Shown here: positions 34,904 to 56,117 of the stretch, piece by piece
Numbering within the stretch: position 1 is the first letter of the stretch
Layout of the letters: every line of letters starts with the position of its first letter
Assembly (NCBI GenBank): GCA_015039465.1
Contig: MU130696.1
Coordinates: 1-64,000, forward strand
Length of the DNA: 64,000 bases
Origin: Phlegmacium glaucopus
Lineage: Eukaryota; Basidiomycota; Agaricomycetes; Agaricales; Cortinariaceae
Direction of reading: 5' to 3'
Position numbers and translations under genes: made by a program
Notes under the pieces: model-generated
The model's input: the letters and a program-made list of their open reading frames with translations, nothing else
What the model was told of the DNA's origin: nothing
Databases searched by the model: none

Positions 34904-35865
34904 GCGTGAGAATTATGGTCCAACAAGACTGCAGCGTGATACCAAACAAATACCAATTCCATTAATACGAGCTTCAAGAATGCGCCCAAACCGCTTAACC
35001 TTCTCGAGTACCAGGCCTAAAATAAGGTGGAACGAACCTCATATCCCACTATATAGAAAGATATACAACTATTGATTGTTAATATTGAAGTTGAATGGTG
35101 AAGATAAAGACTACTAACCTCAGTCTCGAAATCAAAGACTGAGGTACTAAGTACGAAAGACGAAAGAAATATATACTCGAGGATACGAGTGAGTATCCGA
35201 GAGGTGAAAGACAAAATAATATAAGGAAATAATGAACGGAAAGAATGTCACACCGAAATATTACTACAGATGCATTAGGAGGCTGGGCGCCTATCGGTCA
35301 ACACTCAAAATGACTCATCCTCGTTCACGATGACTGTTCTGGTAGCATTTTTCATTGGTCGACAGGGGTCCTATATTTTTTTTGCTGTGGGTTTCTTCGA
35401 TTTGGACTGCGCTTAGTAGCCAGAGAACAGAAGGTCTCCTGACTGAAACACATCATTCCAACCTTTGCTTCGCTGAGTACATATACTGGCGACACTTCTT
35501 TACCTGGAGGTAAAGAGCCCGAGGGTAAGACTATTGGAGATACCGTTGTGAGTTCAGGATGTATATCTTGAATCTAGTGATAACAGCGCCGAGATGCCTT
35601 TGAGCAGTAGTGATTTTGGTCTGACTTTGATCTCCCGATAGAAATAAAGCACCACTGTTATGCATTCGCCGTGAGCATGGATCCATTAATTATTCTATCC
35701 TATTTCTCGGGCCTTTAGAGTACACCAGTCGAATAAAATAACAATTCGTTACACTCTGGCGAATGTCGTGTGATGTTATAAATGTCAGTCACACTCGTCC
35801 GTGCACAACACAATTTGCTTACCTCATCCGCCAACTCTTTTCCTCAACACTACCAACGTTACAGG
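34904..35865. other. Divergent intergenic region PRKRIP1-like / PRP8
   Basis: These 962 bases lie between two start codons facing away from each other. No gene is seen. A cluster of small inverted repeats is present: ACCTCAGTCT at 35117-35126 with AGACTGAGGT at 35136-35145, GTACTAAGTAC at 35144-35154, and GGATAC/GTATCC at 35181-35198. An in-frame upstream ATG (35782) precedes PRP8, giving a possible 28-residue extension. Confidence 0.5.
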
Positions 35866-45207
<9,342 letters not shown>

Positions 45208-45740
45208 TTTATTACTTCCTCCTGTCATCCAAATGCCATGTATTTTATAGTTATGTTTGTAATTACAGAGAATTGCTCTATGCCCATAGAATGTTAATGA
45301 TATACACAACTTGAAGAATCTTGGGTGACAATAAATGTCACTAATATATATGTAGTAACTTCCGCGGTTAGGTTTCTGTGGTCATAAAATGTTCACAAGA
45401 ACTCACAGAATGGAGTAGTAATTAATGGAGGATCAGCTTGTCATAGTACACTGCTACTTGGATGCCAAACGAAAAATAGGCATGAGGCTTCAAGTTATAC
45501 ATCTTCTGTGCCCTTTTTTTTTTAGCGATTGAACTGTCACATCCCGAATTCTGCAAGCATGTTGAACAAATATAACCCGTACACGACCATCGACATCTCG
45601 AGTGCGGGACTCTAGGTTAGCATGCAGTCGTCAACTTTCAGGAAAAAGATTAGCTACATAGGATACAGTGAACAGTAAAAATTATATACGAGAAATGCAA
45701 GAAACTAGCAGGAGCCAACAGCGAGCCTGAAATTTATCTA
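45208..45740. other. Convergent intergenic region, PRP8 / PH-domain gene
   Basis: This is 533 bases between two facing stop codons. It is AT-rich with no open frame longer than about 60 codons. It should contain the two 3' untranslated regions and polyadenylation signals (for example AATAAA at 45331-45336 on the plus strand, about 120 bases after the PRP8 stop). Nothing else stands out. Confidence 0.5.
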
Positions 45741-48700
45741 CTACAAGGCCATGATTCCTAACGAGATAACTGAACCTGGTCTTGAAAGTGATAGATGTCG
45801 AGGTTCAAGAGTAGATTTCTCCTCTGATACCTCCTCTGGTGCTTCCTCCAATAGTTCATCAATTGGGGTCACACCCGAGGGACTGCTGTCACTATCCGTC
45901 TCGTTTGCCTGCCAATAGGGGGAAATATTTATCGACATAATAGAAACAGGACGCGACAATGAGAGGTGCCTTGGCTCTTCTCCGACTGTCAGCAGCGTCT
46001 CATCGGGTACAGCTATGCGTTTTGGACTCTCGAGTTCCATTTCTGGCAATTGCTTGGACCCACGTCGAGGAGGAGGAGACAGTGATGTAATTCCCGCACT
46101 TTCCTCAGACGGTGGCGGAAACAGGCTCATATCCAGCGATTGAGATGGCAGGGTAGGAGTGTGCATTTGTAGGAAACTCGGGTCATTTTGGAACAAGGTA
46201 ATCTTTTCGGCGATCGGTGTACCAGGAGAGGTCGTAAAGAGAGGCGAAGCTGCGTTTGCTGAGAGTCGTTGAAATCGGTTAGCTATATTTTGCGATTGAC
46301 CTGCAGAAGGTAATGGTGCACTGAGCATTCTTAGGCGTTGTTTGATAGACGATGGTTGCTTGGCCGGCGGTAGCTCTGGAGAAGGTAACAAAGTAGAGGG
46401 TGTAGGCGGTAAAGGTCCAACAGGTGGTGGAAAGGGACTGATACTTTTAGAGGGAGGTATTGGCGATGCAGGGATGGATTCCAGCTTTATAGATTGTCCT
46501 TGGCTCGAAGAACGACGATGAGTTTTGAGCTCAGGTTCATCAGGACGAGGAGGAAGGTTAGTTGATGGTGGAGGTTTAGGAGCCGTTGTTGAAAGTCTAA
46601 ATGCACGTTGTGCGACAGAGTTGCGGAACGAAGACTTGGACGGAGGTAGAATTGCTTCCGAGGGTGTAGGAGTATCTTGGGGCTCCTGAACTGGAGCTGG
46701 TGGAAGGGCAGCCGTCGGGGGAGGTCGAGGAGGGGGCATAGAACTCCTATGACTTGCTGTTGAGCGGATAGAGATAGCGCCATTCGTGCTAGAAGAAGCA
46801 CCGGTGGCGATACTATGTGATCGTGCGGCATCATATGAATTAACACTTCTAGCAGAAGAGCCAGATGCTCTCTTCGAAAAAGACGGTAACGTGGAAACAA
46901 CACTCTGTTGGCTGTTACGAGAGGGCGTAGGACTAGGTGCTCGTTCTGCCGCGTAAGGATGAAGGCACAATGTTGAATGGTTGCCAGGTATCGCCGGAGG
47001 AGGCTCACTAGGTGGTGTCAACCGATTTGGGAGATTACCCTGCTTTGACCAGCGTCTCGGTCCCGAGCTCCTCTTTGTACTCGAACTGGACCTTTCAATG
47101 CTTAATGCATGGTCGCCGGAGTTGACGGTTGACACAGATCGAAGTGATAGGGCTCGGGATTTCTCCGGGGTACCAAAATGAAATGCAGACAACTGGTTTG
47201 GCGTAGATGGAAGTTCTGTTTCGGCTCTGTCCACGGACGATCTAGAACCTGGCACTGATAAGTCGCTCACTTGCACCGCAATGACGTTCGGTTGCTTGTC
47301 TATGCCAGAGAAGTCGGGACTGCCAAACTCGCTGATTGGACGGGCTGCTGTCCGGCGTTTGCGGGGAGGTGGTTGCAAAGAAAGGGCACCGAGAGATAAG
47401 GTACGGTTGGCCCTGTCTCTGTTGACTGGTGGTTGGTCTGCTGTTGCCCATTGGATAGGTTGCTGCTCTGTCAGGATCTTACGGTCGATGCGACGATCGA
47501 TTGGGTCTACGCGACCAGATAAAGGGAGACTGGTTGTTCGCGCAGCAGGGGCGGAAACTGTGTGCATATCTGCTGAATTCGGCCGTAAAATGCCTAAGAG
47601 GCTTCGCATGCTAGTGAACGATTCATCGTTGCCTCCTCGTTCCTGTTGTCTTTCAAAGTCAACTGAAGCCGCTCGCGATCCAGAACGTGATCGAGTGGAT
47701 GTTGTAAATAAACCCTTCAATGCTGATACAGGTCTATTGGCGCCAGCAGCTTTTGGACTTGTCCTCTGGGACGTTGCAGAGTGAGAAGAAATTGATGAAG
47801 CGTAATGTCGATCTTGGGAAGTATTTTGGGGACTTGTACTACTGTGCGTTGAACGGGGCTTTGGAGTGGGTGATGTAACTACTGCTTGAGCACGAATTGA
47901 GAGCATGACGTCCATGTCCCCACGAGGTTCATTTTTCCCAAGTGTATGTGCAGAAGTTAAGCCGGCACGAACACTCCTATCAATGTAATTCAGCGAATAG
48001 CCTTTGATACACCTAAAAGAATCATTACCTCTGACCAAAAATGGCATTCTTAATGTTGGTAATCCATTGTTGAGCTTCTGCTTGTCCTGTAATTTGGAAA
48101 TGCCACATTGTATATCCACCCTCCTCATGAATGTATTCCTTCTTGATAACCCCAGCGTCTGCGCCTCCAACTTTAATGACAGGCCGTCGTCCACCTACTT
48201 CTTCCTCTGCAACAAACACGACGCTATCTGCATTAATTTCAAGCCTTTCCAGCTCTCTCTCCTCTGGACTAGAAGACTTGAATAAATGCAGATAAGAAAC
48301 AGCTAAGTTTTGTCCTCGCGTTACTGGGGTTGCAGGCGATGACAGAACTAAGAAACGGCTCTTCCAGTTCTTGGAGAGAGCGAATATACGCAACGATGAT
48401 GGGGGGTAATATTTTGGATACACGCCGTCTGATTGCCTGAATGAGGTCAAAGCTGACAAAGTTGAAGGAAATGAGGGGATGGAGGTCATTGCTGTCGTCG
48501 TGGTTGGACTATGTGCTAACATCGAGCCTGAGCGGAATCTTCCAGCCGAAGAAGGTTGTGCTGGCATCGTTTCGGAGAAGCTAGATTCATGCGGTGACCT
48601 TGTCACGATATTCGGGGTAGATTCAGAATAGCCTAAGCGTCGAATTTCGTTATTATCTGAGGCAGGAAGTCGCTCCACATCTTCGTCCGTAGTGCTTTCA

Positions 48701-49363
48701 TCGCGAAATTCACTGCCTTGTGATACCATAAAAGGCCCTAGGCCAATGGCCTGTGCAGCCATCTCTCGAAGACGATTGCGCTCTTCGACTTCTTCGTCCT
48801 GAGGTGGAGCACTAATCTCTAAGACCCCTGGCAGGATGATTGGTCTTGGATGTTGTCGAATAGAAGGCTTACGCCGCCCAAATTTAAAATTGAGGGCATC
48901 AGAGGCAGCGACAAGGCCTCCTCTCAATTTACTTCTCCCATTTGAGAACCCTTCAACTGACGATGGCCGGCTGCTGTCGTATGAGGGATATAACGTAGAG
49001 CCATTGTAGTGAGACGTGTCGCTCCCTATGAAACCTTTGTTTACTCGAAGTAATTAAACGGGTAGATTTGGATTGCTCTTACTGAAGGGGGAGAAAGAAC
49101 GAATAGGTTCCTTTCCCTTATCATTTGGCTTTGACTGAGAACGAAAACTGGTTGCATTTGTGCTATCTGAATTCTTGGTCAATTTCATGCCTCTTTTCAC
49201 CATCAACAGCACTGCTACGAGCAGGGATTCTTGAAAACGAAGTGGTCGTCGGTGACGCCGAGTAGAGGAGCTGTGGGATGACAGTCGTCAGAAAAGGATG
49301 GCGGAGTAAAGAGAGAGGAGTATGGTGCGGTAGAAGCCTCATGATCTACACCGGGTGCAGCCA
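45741..49363 (-). CDS. PH-domain protein with long disordered tail
   Basis: The 5' end is uncertain. The first ATG on the minus strand at 49363 (MAAPGVDHEASTAPYSS) would need an extra intron; the Met at 49203 (MVKRGMKLTKNSD) leads more simply into SFSPFS, a short intron near 49025-49080, and DTSHYNGSTLYPSYDSSRPSS. A long exon (about 48930-48025) then carries the PH domain: SSLRIFALSKNWKSRFLVLS, SYLHLFKSSSPEERELERLE, DSVVFVAEEEVGGRRPVIKV and YTMWHFQITGQAEAQQWITNIKNAIFG, with the C-terminal helix Trp in place. After an intron near 47980-48030, about 740 residues of Ser/Pro-rich disordered sequence follow, with PPPRPPP runs. EPRHLSLSRP occurs twice near the C-terminus. Such proteins often act in lipid signalling or polarity, but I do not know its function. 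Confidence 0.7.
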
Positions 49364-49772
49364 TGAAGGTAATTCAATTAATTTCTGTACTTACCTTTTG
49401 GCTCTCCAGACCCCCCGAGATTGAGCGCTGAGCGCTGAGCTCGTAACTGGACAGGGGAAGGGTTGAAAATTTCTTTTTATTATTTATAAATATCATTTTA
49501 ATCGCCCTATACATCCCTCATTATGTAATGGGTGGTGGTATACAGTAAGTATAATAAATACATGTGCAAAGGTTCCCCTCCGATAACTTGTAGGCTAAAT
49601 GCAAGGTCCAAGACAGAAAATGTCAACGTCAATACATCGGGCAATAAACTTGTGGCATGCATGGGGAACGAGTTGTATAAGCAGTGTCCCTGAAAAGAAG
49701 AACAGTTTGAGTTGGTCTTCAGTAGAATCTTGGTTGGATTTACCTGGTATTTTACACGAGGCAGGCGATACG
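49364..49772. other. Intergenic region between two minus-strand genes
   Basis: These 409 bases separate the stop of the coiled-coil gene from the first possible ATG of the PH-domain gene. It includes TTGAGCGCTGAGCGCTGAGC (49421-49440), a small tandem GAGCGCT repeat that is also palindromic (AGCGCT). There is no open frame of note. Confidence 0.45.
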
Positions 49773-50869
49773 TTAACCAGGAGATCTTGTCCGCTTAAAA
49801 GTCTCATATTGTTGTGTTGACTTCCCACCACCCGCCGGGCTTATCTTCTGCATGCTGGGAAGGCGCATTGGAGGTGGTGCTTCGAATGCAGCACAGTACT
49901 CCGAACCACTATCTTTTCGACGATGAAATGGCAATAGACCCATGAGCCGCCGCAATTCCTCGTTCTCTTTCTCGAGTCTTGCAAGTTCGATATCTCGTTC
50001 TAATGCATAATCAGATCCCGCAGACACCGTCCAGGGTTCACGATTCTCATCGTCATCCATCCTGGTTACGGGTGATTCTGTGTCTTCTCCATTTAGGGAC
50101 CGCAAAACTTGCCTCAACAAGTAGGAGAGGTGAACAAGTGAATGGGAGATTGCTGTGCTGGTATCGAGATCCTGTTTAGAATTCTCCTCTTCCCTTGCGA
50201 GAAGCTTGGCTTCATAATCGCGAATCAAGGATAGTTCCCTTTCTTGGACATCTTTCTGTAAAACATAGTCAAGATAAGGCTATTGGGAATAAAACACACA
50301 CTTACTGCACGATTTCGGAACGTAGCTGTTAGGAAAGGTTAAACATGTAACGAGGACATAAAATATACATTCTCAACTCATGAGAGTTTCCAGCGTTTGT
50401 TCATACTCTTTAATAAGGGCGTTTAGCTGTTTGTTGTCGTGTTGCAGGCCTTGGTTTTCCGCCGCCATGACCGCATTCATATTTTCCACCTCAGTTTCAT
50501 ATTCCTCTGCACCATGATTTAACAACCATCTCGCACCATCATACGACAGTCACTTCTTACCCTTGCTTTTGTCGAGATTGAAACTATAATAAATCGATAT
50601 CAGAATTGGATTTAACTCTGTATTACAGCAGTACTCACCGACGAAGAACAAAACCTGTCTGACAGTTGAGAGCTTGGTTCTGTCCACAAATTTTCACATG
50701 TTCTTCAGTATTCATGTGAATAGGTTACAAAAAGAACCTTGATCTTGCCCGCCAAACTTCCCAAGGACACTGACATACTACGGTTTTGGCTGAGCTGCTC
50801 TCCAAGCTCTGTGATGACCGCCCAGAGCTGCATAAGATCATAATCGCCACTGTTTTCGAGGATAGCCAT
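49773..50869 (-). CDS. FGFR1OP2/SIKE-type coiled-coil protein (STRIPAK component)
   Basis: Members of this family (human FGFR1OP2 and SIKE1; Sordaria SCI1) are small coiled-coil proteins of the STRIPAK phosphatase-kinase complex, which controls cell fusion, septation and sexual development in fungi. The minus-strand gene begins MAILENSGDYDLMQLWAVI at 50869. Short exons follow (LGSLAGKIK, NQALNCQTGFVLRRFNLDKS). The central block is EYETEVENMNAVMAAENQGL followed by KQLNALIKEYEQTLETLMST, matching the family's ENRQIRELQQEN...ALELIMSKYR pattern. The last exon (50228-49773) has a membrane-free helical part and ARLEKENEELRRLMGLLP, like the second family helix. A Ser/Pro tail ends the protein. Assignment is by motif order and predicted coiled coil, not strong identity. 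A generic coiled-coil protein is the alternative. Confidence 0.62.
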
Positions 50870-51075
50870 GTCTGATGTGCATAAGAACTGTCTGTCCTCA
50901 AGAGCAATACAGTGGCAGAACGGTTTAATGAGAACTCGAGGTCCAGCGGAGCCGCCAGTGGATCACGTCCAATACACATTTGTTCTGGTCACATGATTGC
51001 TTTTTTCTTAAAAACATATAGCCGTGTTCAACGAGCGCGAAGACGGGGCTTTACCGCCTTCTACATTATAGAAAA
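50870..51075. promoter_or_regulatory. Divergent promoter, SIKE-type gene / DRS1
   Basis: Start codons of the two divergent genes are 206 bases apart, so both promoters must lie here. There is an AT-rich block (TTTTTTCTTAAAAACATATA, 51001-51020) 56 bases before the DRS1 ATG. Inferred from position. Confidence 0.45.
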
Positions 51076-53748
51076 ATGTCTGACTATATCATGACAATAG
51101 ACTCTGATGCGGAAGATTCACCCATCCCTTCTACCTCCAAAAACGAGCCAATAGATGATGCAAAACTCGACCCAGACTTTGTGTTCGATCTCGCAGGGGA
51201 CCCTTATTCAGAATTCATGAACAAATCTTTAGGAATAGAGGACCTCGTGAAGACGGGCAGTAAACCAGTACGTCCTTCTTTTTTCGGCTCGTCAGTTAAA
51301 ATAATAAATAATTTCAAGGACCCGATTTCTGTAGACGAGATTATTGCCCGTCGACGCTTGAGCACAAAAAGGAAACGCGATCTCGAAGACGTCGAGGAAG
51401 CAGAAAGTGACATTGACGGCTCAGAGAGTGGAGAAACGGACCTGGACGAAGAAGCGGAAGAGGGAAACGAGGACTCATTGGATGAAGACGATCCTCTTGC
51501 AACTTCTGATGAAGAGGAGAATCAAGACGAGGATGAAGAGAGTGGAGGTGACGTCAATGCTGCAAAATCTGATGGTCGATCTTCAGACAATGAATCCGAC
51601 TCAGAAAACGAAACGCAGGCAGAAAAAGACCGTAAATTCGCTTTTTTTGACTCAGAAAGCAGGCCAACAGAATCTCATGACTCTTTCCTATCTATGAATC
51701 TTTCTCGACCCTTACTGAAGGCAATAGCTACACTGGGCTTCACGATACCAACGCCGATCCAAGCGGCCACAATACCTGTCGCTCTAATAGGGAAAGACAT
51801 CGTCGGAAATGCTGTCACTGGTTCTGGAAAAACTGCAGCGTTCATGATTCCGATGCTTGAACGTCTTCTATATCGAGAAAAAGGGAAGAAAGCCGCTGCG
51901 ACGAGATGTGTTGTTCTTGTTCCAACTAGAGAACTTGGAGTTCAGTGTTTCGAAGTTGGTACTAAACTAGCAACTCTTACAGATATCAGACTTACCCTTC
52001 TTGTTGGTATGTGCGTTCCTATCGATGTTTTTCTTTTTTATATCTCTGTCTAGGTGGTTTGTCCTTGAAATCCCAAGAAGCATCATTACGAACGCGGCCA
52101 GACATTGTCATTGCCACACCAGGTCGTTTAATTGATCATATTCGCAATTCTCCTTCCTTCAATCTCGATGCTGTGGACGTTCTGGTATTGGATGAGGCGG
52201 ACAGGATGCTGTCTGACGGATTCGCTGATGAACTAGCAGAAATCATCAAGTCATGTCCGACCTCGCGTCAAACTATGCTTTTCTCTGCTACGATGACTGA
52301 TTCAGTCGATGAGTTGGTCAAAATGTCTTTGAACAAACCAGTTAGGCTATTCGTGGATCCCAAACGGAGTACTGCCAGTGGGCTCGTGCAAGAGTTTGTG
52401 CGCGTACGAGCAGGAAAGGAGAACGAAAGACCTGCTATACTGGCTGCTCTTTGCAAGAGAACCTTCAAAAACAAAGTCATCATATTTCTTCGCAGCAAAA
52501 AACTTGCTCATCAAATGCGGATAGTTTTCAGTTTACTGGGAATGAAATGCGAGGAATTGCATGGTGATCTAACACAAGAACAGGTTCGTTTCTGCTTTCC
52601 CGCAATCGCGGTGATTGGATCGTACTAAAATCTACAAAAGCGTTTGAAAGCTCTGCACTCATTCCGCGAGAGTTCCGTAGACTATCTGATGGCAACGGAC
52701 CTGGCATCACGAGGTTTAGATATCAAAGGCGTTGAGACTGTTATCAATTATGACATGCCTACCCAATTGGCTCAATATCTGCATCGTGTTGGAAGAACTG
52801 CCCGCGCGGGCAGACGAGGACGGTAAGCAGATATGGAAATAAAAACACTTGCTTGAAACTCATAATCAGCAAGATCTGTCACCCTCGTTGGAGAAGCCGA
52901 TAGAAAAATGCTCAAAGCTGCAATCAAACACAGCTCTGGAGAAGACCAAGTGCGACATCGTATCGTCCCGACGGAGATATTGCAGACCTACGTAGAGAAA
53001 CTGGCAGGATTAACTGAGGAGGTGGCAGGTATACTCAGGGAAGAGAAAGAAGAAAAACATGCATGTCACATTCTTCCACAGCACCCACTTCTCGTAACTA
53101 ACGTATACTTAGATACGACAAGCAGAGATGGAGTTGAAGAAAGGTCAAAACATGATGGAGCATGAAGCAGAAATATTTTCGAGGCCTGCGCGAACGTGGT
53201 TCCAAACCAGCAAAGAGAAACAAAAAGCAGAAGGTTCTTCCAAATTTTTCAATTTCTGGACATTAGTTTTATACAACCGTCATAGATTTGAGTAAAACTT
53301 TGCACGAAAGTGGAGGGAAAGCAAATGATCGAAAGAAGTCCGCCGTGGTCAACGATAAGGTAGCCATCATTCTAATGCTTTTAACTTATACTTCGACATT
53401 GATACATCTGTTTAGCCAAGTCGCAATAAACTTTCTGGCCTGTCCCGGAAGGCCAAACGACGGAAGATGACAATGGAGGAGGACAAAGAACTGGGAGACG
53501 ACAAGTCGCTCAACGCTGCGATCCGCTCCGCAAAGAAAGCTGCCCGACCGGCGAAAATAGGTGAGCCGGAGCGGAAGGACTCCAAGCCACCGAAGAAGAA
53601 GCGCAAGGTACCAGCTCGTTTCGGGAATACATTTGATAACGATATTGGACAAAAGTCGAAAAGCAGGGAGGGAGTTCGAGCTAAGAAGGGCGACGCCGTC
53701 AAGCTTGGAAAGACAGGCGGCAAAAAAGGAAAAGGACGGAGGAGGTAG
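51076..53748 (+). CDS. DRS1: ATP-dependent RNA helicase DRS1 (DDX27 family)
   Basis: Drs1 is a nucleolar DEAD-box helicase needed for 27S pre-rRNA processing and 60S subunit assembly. Starting at ATG 51076, the first exon carries an acidic Glu/Asp-rich leader of about 200 residues. Helicase motifs follow: Q motif ([10 protein letters not shown]), motif I AVTGSGKT, Ia PTRELGVQ, Ib [54 protein letters not shown] and [13 protein letters not shown]. Introns near 52003-52050, 52580-52633 and 52825-52870 keep frame. The Lys/Arg-rich C-terminus ([39 protein letters not shown]) with basic repeats KGKGRRR is the typical nucleolar tail. Short introns around 53060-53115, 53234-53286 and 53357-53415 are needed to keep it open. 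It is convergent with the SAP/F-box-like gene, with stops about 110 bases apart. Confidence 0.93.
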
Positions 53749-53855
53749 TTCCTGCTTACGCTCGAATTTATCTTCTCTTTTAAACTACGATACCGCTTTT
53801 TGTATCCAATAATTCATTGAACCCCTACGTTTGATGACATACAACTACCACTTTT

Positions 53856-56117
53856 CTACTGCGCGCAACCGTCTCTGGTGCATCCGAGTAATTCCATCCA
53901 CACAGGTGCCACCCCCTCCTCTTCGCAACCTACCTGCATACCATTATCTTTCAAGATATAAAACTCTCTTCCTGGCGTCTGGACAACAGCAAGTGCCGAG
54001 TGAAGTACCTGACCATGAGCTGAGGTAAAGTGAAGGCTTTCGACATGGTGGTATCTTCAATCCACAAAATATTCAGCATCATTCCAGAACCGGAGAAGAG
54101 ATACCACCAACGCAGGCAAGAATAGATTGAGCCTCTGCCGTGTGCGCTCGCGAGGCGGCAATGATGTCGAGAGACCATTGAAATCTTGGGCCATCTCGTT
54201 TGACGTCAACCAACGCCCACTAACGCTGATTTTTGGAATTTCGGTCATTTGTGCACAATATAAGAAGATATGAATTGCCACCTATTACTGACAACACACG
54301 CAAGAACATAACGCCAGGCAACCGTCGATTTGCTTCCTCCTGCTTCTCCTTCAGCTTTAAGCCTTGATAGCCAAAGTTTACTGATTCCTGTTGAATACTC
54401 TTCGTGATTTGTCCAGTGTAGGTGCTCCAGCAGGGTTAAAATGGGTTGCTTGGAGTGTATTCTCGATTCGTCTTGCTGTCTGATGGCGATATATGCCCGC
54501 CAATCTTCGCGAAGACGAGGCTGGTTGTGGGCAATAACTCGTGCGCTGGAGGGTTGTCCGATGATTTCACATGTAGCTTCAAGAACAAAAAATGTATCCA
54601 TGGAGTGAGTTGAATGAAATGTAATCCTCCATATTTCGTTGGGGACAACTTCCTGTGCATCAACTACGGCTCCTTTCGCTAGGTTCGTCTGATCACTGCC
54701 ATAGCCTACAGATACCAGGAAAAAAAGCCTTGTCAGTAGAAATCTATGGACATAAATTAGGTGGGTACAGTGCCAACTTGAATAGATGCAGTGGAAGCGT
54801 TATACCTGATTGCAATTGTGGTCTGCTTCTCGTTATCTGGACTAGACCATAAGTCTTCGGCTATGGAGCACAGTCCTTTTAACGCTCGAGCAAGAAACGA
54901 TTGTTCGTATATACGCTTCCTTTTCAAGACCTCGTGTTCGCGCTGGCGAAGATATGGCCAGAGATTGGTCGTCTTAGGAGAAAAGCGTGCAAGTACGTCT
55001 TCCAGGCGCGAACCTGGAAAGCGCCGTGAGAGCTGATGTGCAGCTGAGAGATATGCTCAAGTAAACGTCAGAACTTCCTAGATAGGATATACAGTAAAAT
55101 TTTTTTACCAGAGTAACGAAACAAGCGAGAAACCTGAGCACACGCCGTTAAATCCTGAACAGAAATTCCACTAAGAATCAGAGCAAGATTTGCAGCATGT
55201 TTTCTTTGTAAGATGGAAGGCGCAAGAGCTATTGGTCCCAATTCGACAACTTTCTCTGGCGAGAAATCTAAATATCCTGATAGCGAAGAAATGAGGTTTC
55301 TGTTGTTCGTTGAAATCTCGGAGCTGCCATATGTGGACAATGGCCGGTTCCAAGTAGTGACGTTTTGAGAAGCGATGGGAACCAATGTCTTAAAAGCCCT
55401 TGAAACAGAAATTCCTGGGTGCACTTTGAGCGAAGAAATACTAGGCTTTTTGACTGTGTCGCTGCTTTGTGCTTCATTTATTTTGGAGTAATTCACTTGT
55501 ACGGGCGGCAGCATAAGTTTTGCCCGTTCTGAAAGCTCAGGAACTTTGAGAAGCGGAGTCGAGTCGATCGGTCTAGGCTGAAGTTCATCGATTCTAGTCT
55601 TTTTCTTTGACCTGAAGGATTCTTCTCCATCAAGGGACCTCTTTCTAGATGCAAGTGGCATTTTCTCCGTCTTCGCCAAAGTAGAAGAGCTTTGACCAGT
55701 TCTTGAAGCTTGGAGAGAAACCAAAGTTGCATTTTGCTGGAGCCCCTTATCCATTGGCAAAGATATTGCCGAGACGGATCCATGATTATCTTGAGTCTCA
55801 GCCGCAGAAACAACAACCGCAACAGAATTTGCGCATGCAATGAAAGATTTTGGATCCACTGGGAGAGCTGAGACTAAGCTAGTGTCAAGTCTTGGAGTAG
55901 AGGCATCTATCGTCAAAATTTGCAAGCCAGAAGCGTCGGTGTTGACGGCGTCCAATTGTGAGTTATTGCCAGTTGCTGCTGCTTGTGACCTTTGCCAGTT
56001 CACGAGTTTTCCGATAATATCACTCTTGCCAAGTTTTGAATAACCGGTGATTCTCTTCTCTTTACAAATAAGTTTTAACTGAGGTACAGTGAGCTTTTTG
56101 AGTTCGGTCTCATTCAT
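53856..56117 (-). CDS. SAP-like N-terminus plus F-box-like protein
   Basis: From ATG 56117 the first 35 residues (LKKLTVPQLKLICKEKRITG, then KLGKSDIIGKLVNW) fit the SAP / Rho-N helix-extended-helix fold that binds DNA or RNA. A Ser/Lys-rich linker with a nuclear-type patch follows (ASRKRSLDGEESFRSKKKTR). Around 55280-55080 the sequence reads LGPIALAPSILQRKHAANLA, LILSGISVQDLTACAQVSRL and FRYS, resembling an F-box-like element. After an intron at about 55050-55110 it continues AAHQLSRRFPGSRLEDVLAR, FSPKTTNLWPYLRQREHEVLK (quoted in part). Further exons down to 53856 (NEIWRITFHSTHSMDTFFVL, SSARVIAHNQPRLREDW, LLEHLHWTNHEEYSTG) form a conserved-looking domain I do not recognise, ending MELLGCTRDGCAQ. 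It may be a substrate receptor for the cullin ligase, but this is inference. The 11-bp minisatellite begins 95 bases upstream of its ATG. Confidence 0.6.
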
